Origin: Halichondria panicea | Lineage: Eukaryota; Porifera; Demospongiae; Suberitida; Halichondriidae | Assembly (NCBI RefSeq): GCF_963675165.1 | Contig: NC_087380.1 | Span: forward strand, 6,642,071 to 6,706,070 | Length of the DNA stretch: 64,000 bases | Direction of reading: 5' to 3' | Shown: positions 46,103 to 57,483 of the stretch, piece after piece | How the letters are laid out: every line of letters begins with the position of its first letter | Numbering within the stretch: the first letter of the stretch is position 1 | Position numbers and translations under genes: made by a program | The notes under the pieces: generated by a model | The model's database searches: none | What the model was told of the DNA's origin: nothing | The model's input: the letters and a program-made list of their open reading frames with translations, nothing else

Positions 46103-46111
46103 GTCAACTAT

Positions 46112-46553
46112 TAATTACATTACAGACGATTACATTAGTTGCACTAGACTATAGTCTCACGTGTGTGTATATAATGAAAATGAATGCCTTTGTTATGACT
46201 TTTTGCTTCCATATTAGGGCATGTTACGTGTGTGTTGTCAGTAGTTTAGCTTCTATTGCCACCAGCTTCGCAGTACTTTGATCAAAGGTGTAAGGTGAGC
46301 TAAAACCGGTTGCAATGTGAGTAAATGTGTATATTGTCAGAGCTTACTCACGTGTTGTGCATTTTTATTCTGTAATGATCACGAATGAATCAGTTTTGGA
46401 GTCTGTTGTATACATGTTCTGTCTGGGTATATATATACGTGGCTTGGTTACCCTGTCTTTGTAAATGTGTGGTCTCTGATTGGTGGTAAATATAATATTC
46501 TTATGCTCCTAACCCTCTGTAATTCTAGGCACATCAAAACATCTTGGATAACA
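46112..46553 (+). promoter_or_regulatory. Leader of paralogue 2 with 5' UTR intron
   Basis: Same blocks as at 48960-49419. Likely intron 46295-46528 (TAAG/GTGAGC donor, AATTCTAG acceptor). Carries TCTGATTGGTGG near 46470. Confidence 0.5.
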
Positions 46554-48486
46554 ATGGCTACCTGTCCCTTCTCAGCAAAGTCCCTGTAGGAGCTCTGTCT
46601 CACTCACGTAGTCATGACACTGGAGCAATACTCGACTGACTCTCTGTCACTACTGCCTAAAGGTTTCAGATTACAGCTACTCCACAAGATACCAATTATT
46701 GACATTTGTCGACTGGAAAATACCAAGTTCACCTCGGGGATTGATATTAAGTCTGTTTGGATGGAACTTCACAAAGAGTACATAGGTACATACAGAGAGT
46801 ACATAAGTACATTATTGTTACGGTTTGAACTGGAGAGAATCCATTTTTAAGACATTTTTCGCTAACATTATTAAAGGGGAGTGGCCATACGGATATTATC
46901 AGGTTATGAATCGAGGGGATAAGCGTACTCCGTGGATTGGTAGCGATATGAATGAAGATCGTCCTGTTAGCGAACATAAAGTGGACTTTATTAATTATTT
47001 GGTGGCAGTAAAGCGCAAAATTCCAGTGGAAACTGCTGAGTTGAAAAAAAATTCGATCGAGGACAAAAAGGATGAGTATTACAGAGCTAAACGTCGATAT
47101 GGACCAGTTAATGCTACAATGAACCACCATGAAGTGACCTTGGTCAAGGGCCCAGTACCTCCTGGTAAGGCTTACCATGAAGCTTGCCGGGCTAAACAGT
47201 TTGTCCCACCTCGATACACAAAGTTCTTCTCTGAAGGAAGCTGCTACTTATCAGATTCTACTGCACTGAAGCTGATTGCTGAAAAATGTCACTTTCAGCC
47301 AAAAGATGTGTTTGTACATGTGCCAACTTTCAGTACATTTGTTCTCAACACGGAGCAAGAATTAGGCAGTGTCAATTGTTTGAGAGATTACTTCAAAGAT
47401 GTTGAGTCTCTTACCATTGAAGGAAAGATAGAACAATTCCAAATGAAAACCATTATTCGTGGAGCTAGATATGGGAATCGTAGGGACATTGCTCGCTGTG
47501 CTCTTGGCTTGATGCTGTTGACACCCAAGCCCAAACTGACGAGCCTCACAATTAGACTTAGTATCACTGACAATGTGATAAATTGGATTGCGCCAGCTCT
47601 GACTGCTTATGGTGGTTTAACGGAACTAATTCTTCAAGCTTACGGTATTTCTCCAGATTTGCAGAATCTAACTTCGATAACTGAACACCAACCTTTAGTT
47701 CACACTGTGTCAATATTGATTTCTAAAAGAAGTCTAAGATACGACCCATTTCATTTTAGTCCAGAGTTATCTGAAGTGCAACTTATTTCTTGGCTTCAAA
47801 CATGTTTCAAGAAGCCGTTGTTGCGAGACCTAAAGCTCTCACTTGATTTGGTATCTTTGCAGTTTCTCTTCCAAATCGTTACTGATTTTCTCTCGACACC
47901 ATGCTCACATGAACAAACTCTCACTATCCTATGTGATCTTGAAGAACTCTTAGCCGAAGCAGTTAAGTTTCCCCCCAAACCTTCTCGTGTTGTGCCTAAA
48001 GGTCCTACATTGACATCACCATCACCACCTAAACTAATCCATTCGAGTGAACCCAGTGACATTCCCACCACGCCCATTCATCAGTTTGACGATGCTTGCA
48101 CTGTGAAGTACAAATGTTTGACCTTTGATTCTTGTAGAATTGACTCTTCGTTTGTGAAAGCTTTCGTAAAACTTGCCCCTTTGAAGCTTAAAAATATGTC
48201 AATTCTTAAAGGAAGCATATTAAGTCAATACTCCACTGAATTTCTCTCCCAGCTTGCCCAACAGCCGCTCATTGAAATGGAGTCACTAGAAGTGGAGCTT
48301 GGCAAGGAGGACGTGTTTAATTTTGACTCCATACTACAAAATAAATTGTTGATATATGTGACCGTTACGTGTTCTGTCAGTTGTTTTACCGAGCTCTCTG
48401 GCATCTCTTTACGTCGAGGTTTCGATATTAAGACGATAGTCGAGATTCCCAGAAACAAAGTCATGTTCACTCTTTCTAGAGATTGA
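46554..48486 (+). pseudogene. F-box/LRR-like array member 2, broken
   Basis: The ATG at 46554 matches the paralogues (MATCPFSAKSL). Codon 12 is TAG (46587-46589) where member 3 has GAG. The frame then continues through the F-box-like part and shifts near 46820, before the RRES/WRES segment. From 46825 to 48486 the rest is open (553 aa), including PPRYTKFFSEGS, the leucine-rich repeats, a short proline-rich linker and the end RRGFDIKTIVEIP. An internal ATG at 46825 could make an N-terminally shortened protein, but the double damage argues for a pseudogene. Confidence 0.78.
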
Positions 48487-48959
48487 TTTTAGTGGTCAAA
48501 TATTATTGTACCCTTGTAGGTATAAAGATAGACTTTACTAAGTAACACTCTTACTACTAAGTAACCGCGAAGCTTTGGATTAAGACGATAGTCAAGACTC
48601 TTATAGGGCAGTGTGGTGTTCTTTCTTTCTAGAAATTTATTTATATATGCATTGGAAAGTTATTGTGTATCCTTAGGTATAATTATAGATATAGTATTTT
48701 CCATTCATATCAAAGAGTTAATGACTCGAGAGCTGTTCATAATTATTTTCTCCTTTTTATTGTTCCTGCATGTTACTTACATCTGTATCGTTGTCCTCAT
48801 TTACACAGTAGAACGATACTAGCAAATTATTGTGTTTTCCTGCTTTTGTAAGCAAGGAGGCCAAAGAATTCTTGATATAAAAGATGTTGTGTCTGATCAA
48901 TAAGCATGAGCATTGCATGTTGTCAAGGGGCGATCCTGATCACTAATTCAGTATAATTA

Positions 48960-49419
48960 TGTCATGTCAGATAATAATTACATTACAGATAATTACATTA
49001 GACTATAGTCTCACGTGTGTGTATAGAAGTGTGTTTATAATGAAACTGAAATGCTTTGTATCCTTTGTTATGACTTTTGCTTCCATATTTGGGCATGTTA
49101 CGCCTGTGTTGTTGTAAGTAGTTTAGCTTCTATAGCCACCAGCTTTGCATTACTGAATCAAAGCTGTAATAGTTGAAGGTGAGCTAAAACCGGTTGCAAT
49201 GCATTTATAGTAAATGTTCTGTCAGAGCTTACTCACGTGTTGTGCATTTTTAGTCTGTAATAATCACAAATGAATCAGTTTGTCGTTCTGTCTATACGTG
49301 GCTTGGTTACTTTGTCTTTGTTTGTGTAAATGTGTGGTCTTTGATTGGTGGTCAATAATAATATTCTTATGCTCCTAACCCTCTGTAATTCTAGGCATAC
49401 CAAAACATCTTGGATAATA
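48960..49419 (+). promoter_or_regulatory. Conserved leader with 5' UTR intron, paralogue 3
   Basis: Block order shared with 46112-46553, 55090-55538 and 58340-58775: CTCACGTGTGTGTATA, TTAGCTTCTATAGCCACCAG, donor GAAG/GTGAGCTAAAAC (intron 49179-49394), then TGATTGGTGG, CTCCTAACCCTCTGTAATTC and acceptor CTAG just before the ATG. Confidence 0.55.
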
Positions 49420-51462
49420 ATGGCTACCTGTCCCTTCTCAGCAAAGTCCCTGGAGGAGCTCTGTTTCACTCACGTAGTCATGACACTGGAGCAATACTCG
49501 ACTGACTCTCTGTCACTACTGCCTAAAGGTTTCAGATTACAGCTACTCCACATGATACCAATTATTGACGTTTGTCGACTGGAAGATACTGCATTCACCT
49601 CGGGCATTGATATTAAGTCTGTTTGGACAGCTCTTGACAACGAGTACATAGATAAATATTGTTACGGTTCATGTTTGGACAGGAGAGAATCAATTTTAAT
49701 GAGACTTTCCGTTGCCATTATTAAAGGGGAGCGGCCATATGGATATTATCAGGTTCTGAGTCGAGAAGATAGGCGTACACCGTGGATTGGTAGCAAAATG
49801 AATGAAAATCGTCCTGTTAACGAGCATAAAATAGACTTTGTTAATTTTTTGGTGGCAGCAAAACATGAAATTCCTGCTGAGATACAGTGGAACCCCTCTA
49901 TAACGGACACATTTGGGGAAGAACGTTTTGGCCAGTATATTGATATGAAGTGCTGTGTGCATCCACCCCTGCTGTCTCTCAACGATTTTTACCTGTGGAG
50001 AGCCGACGAAGAGGCTGAACGTCATAGAAGTCTGTATGGACCAGTTGATTCCACAATGACCCGCCACGAAGTGACTTTGGTCAAAGGCCCAGTACCTCCT
50101 GGTAAGGCTTACCATGAAGCTTGTCGGGCTAAACAACTTGTCCCACCTCGATACACAAAGTTCTTCTCTGAAGGAAGTTCCTACTTACCAGATTCTACTG
50201 CACTGAAGCTGATTGCTGAAAAATGTCACTTTCAGCCAAAAGATGTGATTGTACATGTACCAACTTTCAGTACATTTGTTCTCAACATGGAGCAAGAATT
50301 AGGCAGTGTCGATTGTTTGGGAGATTGCTTCAAAGGTGTTGAGTCTCTTACCATTCAAGGTGAGACGGAACCATGCCAAATGGCAACCATTATTAGTGAA
50401 GCTACATGTGGAAAACGTAAGAACATTGCTCGCTGTGCTCTTGGCTTGATGCTTTTGACACCCAATCCCAAACTGATGAGCCTCACAATTAAACTTAGTA
50501 CCACTGATAATGTGATACATTCGATTACACCAGCTCTGAATGCTTATGGTGGCTTAAAGGAACTCACTCTTCAAGCTTATGGTGATGTTTCTCCGGATTT
50601 TCAGAATCTAATTTCAATAACTGAACACCAACCTTTACTTCACACTGTGTCGATATTGACCGCTAAAGACATTCATATCTACAACTCGTTTCATAGGGTT
50701 ACTCATACTCCAAAGTTATCTGAGGTACATTTCATTTCTTGGCTTCAAACATGTTTCAAGAAGCCGTTGTTGCAAAACCTAAAGCTCACGCTTGACTCGG
50801 TATCTTTAAAGTTTCTTATCCAAGTCATTACTGATTTTCTCTCGACACCATGCTCACACGAACAAACTCTCACCATCCGATGTGATCTCAAAGAACTCCC
50901 AACCAAAGCAGTCAAGTTGCCTCCCAAACCGCCCCCCAAACCTCCTCGTGTTATAAAATCAGGGCCGCCTCTCCAGCCCAAAGGTCCTACATTGCGGACA
51001 CCACCACCGCCACCCAAACCAATTCATTCGAGTGAACACAGTGACGTTCCCACCACGCCCATTCATCAGTTTGACAATGCTTGCACTATGAAGTATAAAT
51101 GTTTGACCTTTGATTCCTGTAACCCTTTGTTTGTGAAAGCTTTCATGGAACTTGCCCCTTTGAAGCTCAAAAATATGTCAATTCTTAAAAACAACGTTAA
51201 CATGTTCTCCACTGAATTTCTCTCTCAATTGGCCCAACACCCGCTCATTGAAATGGAATCACTAGAAGTGGAGCTTTACACGAAGGACATGCCTAATTTT
51301 GACTCCATACTACAAAAGAAATTGTTGAAATTTGTAACCGTTACGTGTTCTGACAGTTATTTCAACAAGTTTTCTGACATCTCTTTACGCCGAGGTTTTG
51401 AGATTAAGACAATAGTCAAGACTCCCATGGACAGTGTGGTGTTCACTCTCTCTAGAAATTGA
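49420..51462 (+). CDS. F-box/LRR-like protein, array member 3 (680 aa)
   Basis: The longest intact member. The start at 49420 (ATGGCTACC) matches the paralogues and follows the spliced leader; a longer open frame upstream runs through the UTR intron and is not used. The F-box-like region is SLLPKGFRLQLLHMIPIIDV, then CRLEDTAFTSGIDIKSVW. It is followed by ERPYGYYQVLSRED, then an insertion of about 40 residues unique to this copy (from QWNPSITDTFGEERFG), GPVPPGKAYHEACRAKQ and the leucine-rich region. A longer proline-rich linker (KLPPKPPPKPPRV) and the end RRGFEIKTIVKTP complete it. The inserted residues come from a transposon-like end (see 49885). Intracellular adaptor function is inferred from the architecture only. 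Confidence 0.82.
   Translation: MATCPFSAKSLEELCFTHVVMTLEQYSTDSLSLLPKGFRLQLLHMIPIIDVCRLEDTAFTSGIDIKSVWTALDNEYIDKYCYGSCLDRRESILMRLSVAIIKGERPYGYYQVLSREDRRTPWIGSKMNENRPVNEHKIDFVNFLVAAKHEIPAEIQWNPSITDTFGEERFGQYIDMKCCVHPPLLSLNDFYLWRADEEAERHRSLYGPVDSTMTRHEVTLVKGPVPPGKAYHEACRAKQLVPPRYTKFFSEGSSYLPDSTALKLIAEKCHFQPKDVIVHVPTFSTFVLNMEQELGSVDCLGDCFKGVESLTIQGETEPCQMATIISEATCGKRKNIARCALGLMLLTPNPKLMSLTIKLSTTDNVIHSITPALNAYGGLKELTLQAYGDVSPDFQNLISITEHQPLLHTVSILTAKDIHIYNSFHRVTHTPKLSEVHFISWLQTCFKKPLLQNLKLTLDSVSLKFLIQVITDFLSTPCSHEQTLTIRCDLKELPTKAVKLPPKPPPKPPRVIKSGPPLQPKGPTLRTPPPPPKPIHSSEHSDVPTTPIHQFDNACTMKYKCLTFDSCNPLFVKAFMELAPLKLKNMSILKNNVNMFSTEFLSQLAQHPLIEMESLEVELYTKDMPNFDSILQKKLLKFVTVTCSDSYFNKFSDISLRRGFEIKTIVKTPMDSVVFTLSRN
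49885..50000 (+). mobile_element. Transposon end read through as coding sequence in paralogue 3
   Basis: CAGTGGAACCCCTCTATAAC followed by GGACACATTTGGGG, in the reading frame of the host gene. It is absent from paralogues 1, 2 and 4. Ends of the CAGTGGAACC(C/T)CTCTA type are common to pogo/Tigger-like elements in aquatic invertebrates. The right limit is approximate and no second end is seen, so this may be a partial copy. Confidence 0.55.
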
Positions 51463-51926
51463 TTTGTATGTAGGAAAGTTATTGTGTATACCCTTAGTTA
51501 TATAGATATTGTGTTGATCCATTCACTTAATTATTGCCCAGCACGAGTGCAGCATGCCATATAATAATATTATTGCACTGGAGCAATAATTATAATGCCC
51601 GAGGGCCACAGGCCCCGAGGGAATTATATCATCTAGTACAATATATGGCATGTTGCACGAGGGCGCCTGCAATAACTGCCCAATAACGTTAAATGTTTCT
51701 GATTGGTCAATTTTTTTCCCTATAAATAAAAGACATGTGTTTTGAGTGGAATTTTAGTGAATTCAATAGTTTGTTGAGTTTCATATAGTAAATTCTTAGG
51801 TTGTTGTTCCCACAACTAATGGAAAGGTAGACGTAGCCTAAGGGACCAATTAATGAGTTATTGGCTGGGCTGGTGGGGCATCTCTCAAAATCTACTGCAT
51901 TTACACTACAGTGCAAGTTATAGTTA

Positions 51927-52029
51927 TTGACTGGTTGACTAGTAATTATGGCTTATAAACAACCAATGCCGAGGGCGCAGCCCGAGGCTGAGGTTGTTTA
52001 TAAACCATAATTACTAGGCAACCAGTCAA
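51927..52029. repeat. 38-bp-arm hairpin at the left end of element J
   Basis: TTGACTGGTTG and GTAATTATGG pair with CCATAATTAC and CAACCAGTCAA across a GC-rich loop containing CCGAGGGCGCAGCCCGAGG. Confidence 0.85.
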
Positions 52030-52830
52030 CAACTGATTTATTTACTGCAAAAACAGCAAAACAGTCATTTGAACATCAGTGGAGACAGTCAAACTTGCTC
52101 TCACAGCCTCAGAATTATGCAGTTAGAACAGTTACAGGCATAGAACTAGCAGTACTACTGTGGAGCTACATGAGCTAGCTAGGTTCAGCTAGCTGGAAGC
52201 CATGCATAAACTTTGACCAGACCCGCCCACCACTAAATGCAGCTGCGAGGTTTGTACATGTAGCTAGCTACCTGTACTGTACTGTAGCTCTGAACTAGTC
52301 TGTTATTGTCAACAACACCACAGTCTACTTGTAATCCTCTACTTCTGAGCCACAGCCTTGACTACTGAGAAAGCACAGAGCAAGAATTTGACCACAGGCT
52401 TCAGCTAGTTCAGTTCAATACTGTCAAGCTTACACAACATTTTTGAATTTTATTGTGTGCAATGTACCAAATTTTGTCAAGATGCATCATATCAATTCAA
52501 ATCTGCTGAGGAAGTAGATTATAAGAATAGTGCCTGGGGGAAGTAATTATATAATATAATTACTGGACATCACCTAGGATACGGACTGAATCAGTAAATA
52601 AGTGCATTTAGTTACTAGTAGCCCAGAATCCAGCAATCTGATTGGTCAGTACAGGGTTTATATTTCCCATATTAACCTGTAAATTCTCATATAAACCTGT
52701 AATTTTCATGTTCACAACAACCATTCATTATTAATTTTTGTGTTTTTCAAACATGTTTTTTGTATATTGTATTATAAAAAACAATGAGAAGTAACTGTTT
52801 TGTTTTGGTAATGACAAAAAATTATAATGT

Positions 52831-53565
52831 TCAGTCGCTGTTAATACGTTGGTTGTTGGATGTAGGCATATAGAGAGATTGATGGTATACGTTGCAGGCA
52901 CTAAAGTTAAAGTTTGGAGGCATAAATTGACAGCAGTTGGTTTGTGAGTTTTGTTGCACTGCCATCTGTGAGTGATCAGTGTGTGCCAGTATGTTAATTG
53001 GCTTTACGTTGAGGATGTCTGAAACTGACTTCTTTTGACACTCAGAAGTTCTCTTGTAGCTGCGAACTCCTTCCAAGCTTCGGTGTCCAGTTGTTTCCAT
53101 TATTATTTGTTCGTCCACTCCAGCGTTGTAGAGTCTAGTAGCAGCAGTTGCACGGAGTATGTATTAAAGGTTCAGCCTTCTTTTGTGACCCTAGTCCAGC
53201 TCTCTGCAAGCGCTTCATTTCGGAGTCTAGGCACACTCGAAAGTCAGCAAAACAAGCATCCTTGAACAGGTCAATCCCGGGATTTCCATTCTAATTATTC
53301 ACCTTATGCAGATATCACTATCCAAACTGTACACTGCACCTGCCGTGATAAGAGGCCTGCAGACACTTTGCTTCATTCGCTTTGAGTTAGGTAGAGAAGA
53401 TTGTGCAGGTTCTGTTGGCTTGTCCAGCTCCTCCTCCTTTCTTTGTTCGAGTAGCCAGCTCCGCCTCCACATTTAGAGGGCGGGGTCTATGGGCTCGGTC
53501 ATTATTATGCCAAGTACTTCTTCAGAAAAGAGCTTGTCTAGGCCTAGGTCTTCGTCAGCGTCCAT
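52831..53565 (-). pseudogene. Crypton-like tyrosine recombinase remnant with internal deletion
   Basis: Starts MDADEDLGLDKLFSEEVLGI at 53565. Then pieces FKDACFADFRVCLDSEMKRL and GLGSQKKAEPL run into RATAATRLYNAGVDEQIIME, TTGHRSLEGVRSYKRTSE and VSDILN. The middle of the protein, including the LCLRGG-type segment and the first catalytic arginine, is deleted, and frames shift twice. It belongs to a different branch from the recombinase at 39766. Confidence 0.75.
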
Positions 53566-53606
53566 TCTTTCGGTTAGTTTTTGAAATGAACCTAGCAACT
53601 AAACTC

Positions 53607-53749
53607 GTTAGATACTGTTTAGTCGGTATCTATGGGAATTATAAGCCCGCAGGCACTCGTAGTACCCTCGCTTCGCTCGGGATACTACAGCAGGCCTTTG
53701 GGCTTATATTGTTATAATTCCCATAGATACCTCCTAAACAGTATCTAAC
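53607..53749. repeat. Long hairpin upstream of the recombinase remnant
   Basis: GTTAGATACTGTTTAG and GGTATCTATGGGAATTATAA pair with their complements at 53716-53749. The loop holds CCCTCGCTTCGCTCGGG, itself a small stem. Confidence 0.85.
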
Positions 53750-54487
53750 TATTATTTATACCCCGTTGCTACGTTGTTGCCAAGTGCAATATGAAGCATA
53801 TTGCACTGCTGAAAGTCCATATTGCACTGACCGCAAACTCATATTGCACTGACCGCAAAACGCCCCTCTGGCAATTAGACAGACAATTAAATTAAAATTA
53901 AATTAATACGCATGAGAAATAACAAGTATCAAAGTATGTCCAGCCATGCAGGAATGAATGTTCAGCACTGCTGGAGTTTCTTCTTGCAACCGTGCAGGTT
54001 TTAAAATTGTCCAAGATTTATTTTGTGGAAGATTCTGTGTTCCTAGATCGACCTAGTCCTCGACATCGTGATGCATGTCAATTCTGCTTCACCGTAGCAC
54101 TAGAAGTGGCTCTTTTTGCTGGGGGCATGAGCTGTTTTGCAGCAGTGTAGAAGCGAGCTTTCTTGGCTTGGTTACGAGGCCGAGCGTAGACCAGCAGCTA
54201 GTATTCACTGAGTGGTGGGGTGGGGCTGTTTCTTTGCAGCAGTAAGTGGGGCGGGGCTATTTTGCAGCACCAGAAGTGGGGTGGGGCTGTTTTGCAGATT
54301 TCAGTTAAAACTCCAACAATTTTGTGTCAAGCCATTCGTCGGTCATGCCAATCTTACACGCTGCAGATACTGGCGTCTAGAAGAGAGAAGAGATGGAGCT
54401 GTGTCTAGAGTTGTCTCTGTCTTTTTTTGTGCAGTTTATATTGTGTTACTAGGACAGTGTTATGTTGCTATGCCCTAGGGATATAAA

Positions 54488-54608
54488 CTAGTTATAACAC
54501 GTGCACTCGGGCTGCATGGCATATATTGCACTCAGCCCTCGGGGCTGGCGCCCTCGTGCTTCAGTGCAATATATTCCATACATCCCTTGTGCCCGTGTTA
54601 TAACTATA
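54488..54608. repeat. Hairpin at the right end of element J
   Basis: Closed by AGTTATAACACG and CGTGTTATAACT. Inside are GCATATATTGCACT and AGTGCAATATATTCC, and a CAGCCCTCGGGGCTG stem, giving the same GC-rich tip seen in the family K hairpins. Confidence 0.8.
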
Positions 54609-55089
54609 ACATAATCCTGGTGCAATATATGGTTGCTATGGTAGTGATACAACATGTCATATACAGACCACTGGATTGTTTTCACTTCACTGGGAAACAA
54701 GAGCTGTTAATTCTTGTCTTTATTTTCTCCTTTTATTGTTCCTGCATGTTATTTACATCTGTATTATTGTGGAGAAAAAGACAAGAGACAAGAGACAAGA
54801 GACATAATGCCTGCTCATTTACACAGTAGAACATGCAATACTCTCAAATTATTGTGTTTTCCTGCTTTTGTATAAGCAAGAAGGCCAAAGAATTCTTGAT
54901 ATAAAAGATGTTGTGTCTGTTAGTATCAAGTATAAGTATGAGCATTGCATGTTATCAAGCTAGGGGCTACCTTTTAAAGAAAGTTCTGTTTGTAAATGTT
55001 CATGCATGCTAAGCCGGCTTGCAAGTTTGTGTGTGTCTGAAAGGGATCATGCACTAATTCAGTATTCGTCATGTCAACTATTTTCAAAT

Positions 55090-55538
55090 AATAATTACAT
55101 TACAGATGATTACATTAGTTGCACTAGACTATTGTCTCACGTGTGCGTATAGAAGTGTGTTTATAATGAAAATGAATGCCTTTGTTATGACTTTTTCTTC
55201 CATATTAGGGCATGTTACATGTGTTTTATGTGTGTGTTACGTGTGTGTTGTCAGTAGTTTAGCTTCTATTGCCACCAGCTTCGCAGTACTCTGATCAAAG
55301 GTGTAAGGTGAGCTAAAACATGCAGTTGCAATGCGAGTAAATGTATACTGTCAGAGCTTACTCACATGTTGTGCATTTTTATTCTGTAATGATCACGAAT
55401 GAATCAGTTTTGGAGTCTGTTGTATACATGTTCTGTCTGGGTATTTGGTTACTCCGTTTTTGGTTGTGTAAATTTGTGGCCTTATATTCTTATGCTCCTA
55501 ACCCTCTGTAATTCTAGGCATACCAAAACATCTTAACA
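55090..55538 (+). promoter_or_regulatory. Leader of paralogue 4 with 5' UTR intron
   Basis: Same blocks as at 48960-49419. Likely intron 55308-55517 (TAAG/GTGAGC donor). The TGATTGG block is lost here. Confidence 0.5.
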
Positions 55539-57483
55539 ATGGCTACCGTCCTCTCAATGAAGCCGCTGGAGGAGCTCTGTCTCACTTACGTAGCAATGAC
55601 ACTGGAGCAATACTCGGCTGACTCTCTGTCACTACTGCCTAAAGGTTTCAGATTACAGCTACTCCACATGATACCAATTATTGACATTTGTCGACTGGAA
55701 GATACTGCATTCACCTCGGGCATTGATATTAAGTCTGTTTGGACAGCTCTTGACAAAGAATACATAGATACAGATTGTTACGGTTCATGTTTGGACAGGA
55801 GAGAATCAATTTTAATGAGACTTTCTGTTGCCATTATTAAAGGGGAGCGGCCATATGGATATTATCAGGTTCTGAGTCGAAAGAATACGCGTACACCATG
55901 GATTGGTAGCAATATAAATGAAGATCGTCCTGTTAGCGAGCATGAAGTGGACTTTGTTAATTATTTGGTAGCAGTAAAACGCCAAATTCCAGTGGAAACT
56001 GCTGAGGTGAAAACAGATTAGATCGAGGACAAAAAGGATGATTATCATAGAGCTAGACGTCAGTATGGACCAGTTGATGCTACAATGACCCGCCACGAAG
56101 TGACTTTGGTCAAGGGATCAGTACCTCCTGGTAAGGCTTACCATGAAGCCTGTTGGGCTAAACAGCTTGTCCCACCTCGATACACAAAGTTCTTCTCTGA
56201 AGGAAGCTCCTACTTACCAGACTCTACTGCACTGAAGCTGATTGCTGAAAAATGTCACTTTCAGCCAAAAGATGTGATTGTACATGTACCAACTTTCAGT
56301 ACATTCGTTCTCAACATGGAGCAAGAATTAGGCAGTGTCGATTGTTTGGGAGATTGCTTCAAAGATGTTGAGTCTCTAACCATTCAAGGTGAGACGGAAC
56401 AATGCCAGATGGCAACCATTATTCGGGAAGCTAAATGTGAAAAACGTAGTGACATTGCTTGCTGTGCTCTTGGCTTGATACTGTTGACACCCAATCCCAA
56501 ACTGACAAGCCTCACGATTAAGCTTAGTACCACTGATAATGTGATACATTCGATTACACCAGCTCTGAATGCTTATGGTGGCTTAAAGGAACTCACTCTT
56601 CAAGCTTATGGTGATGTTTCTCTAGATTTTCAGAATTTAATTTCGATAACTGAACACCAACCTTTACTTCACACTGTGTCGATATTGACCGCTAAACAAA
56701 CTCATACCTACAACACGTTTCATAGGGTTACTCATTATCTAAAGTTATCTGAGGTGTATTTCATTTCTTGGCTTCAAACATGTTTCAAGAAACCGTTGTT
56801 GCAAAACCTAAAGCTCACATTAAATTTTGAGTCGTTATCTTCGAAGTTTATCTTCCAAGTCGTTACTGATTTTCTCTCAACACCATGCTCACACGAACAA
56901 ACTCTCACCATCCGATGTGATCTCGAAGAACTCCTAACCCACCAGCTATCAATTGCAAGTTGCCTCCCAAACCTCCTCGTGTTGTCAAATCAGAGCTGCC
57001 TTTTTCCGCCCAAATGTCCTAAATTGACGCCACCACCGCTACCACCCAAACCGATCCATTCGAGTAAACCCAGAGACATTTCCACCATGCCCATTCATCA
57101 GTTTGACGATGCTTGCACTATAAAGTATAAATGTTTGACCTTTGATTCTTGTAAAATTGACCCTTTGTTTGTGAAAGCCTTCGTGGAACTGGCCCCTTTG
57201 AAGCTCAAAAATATGTCAATTCTTAAAGACATATTTTGTAAACACTCCACTGAATTGCTTTCACAGCTTTCCCAACACCCGCTCATTGAAATGGAGTCAC
57301 TAGAAGGGAGCTGGAAAAGATTGATGCATCTAATTTTGACTCCTTACTGCAAAAGAAAGAGTTGAAATATGTGATCGTTACGTGTTCTGTCAGTTGTTTT
57401 ACCAAGCTCTCTGGCATCTCTTTATGCCGAGGTTTCAAGATTAAAACGATAGTCGAGACTCCCAGGTACAAAGTCATGTTCAC
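55539..57483 (+). pseudogene. F-box/LRR-like array member 4, broken
   Basis: Opens MATVLSMKPLEELCLTY with a complete F-box-like part. A TAG at 56019-56021 stops it where member 2 has a serine codon. The same frame then continues from 56022 to about 57308, where a single-base loss after EMESLE shifts the frame. The last 60 codons (to RNxD-type end at about 57500) are in another frame. The proline-rich linker is also read through in a shifted frame, with a compensating change (SIASCLPNLLVLSNQ). Non-functional as a full-length protein; a shortened product from an internal ATG (56085) cannot be excluded. Confidence 0.8.

Larger units (their letters stand above)
51917..54610. mobile_element. Second Crypton-like element (J) with palindromic ends
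   Basis: GTTATAGTTAT at 51917-51927 and its reverse complement at 54600-54610 bound the insert, as shown by the uninterrupted sister sequence near 45540-45560. Hairpins lie at each end (51927-52029, 54488-54608) and one inside (53607-53749). A decayed tyrosine recombinase is at 52831-53565 (minus). It may be two nested units sharing one recombinase remnant. Confidence 0.6.
51531..54700. mobile_element. Family K element behind paralogue 3, interrupted by a second recombinase element
   Basis: TTATTGCCCAG at 51531 and TGGGAAACAA at 54700 match the ends of 44120-45645, as do the hairpin, TGATTGGTC and TATAAATAA blocks. Its site at 51640-51649 lacks the MULE present in the sister element. Broken at about 51917 by 2.7 kb that ends at 54610. 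Confidence 0.7.

Noticed and set aside
49345..49419. Upstream extension of paralogue 3 by 25 codons
   Set aside because: The extension runs through the predicted 5' UTR intron and acceptor, and the paralogues start at the equivalent of 49420.
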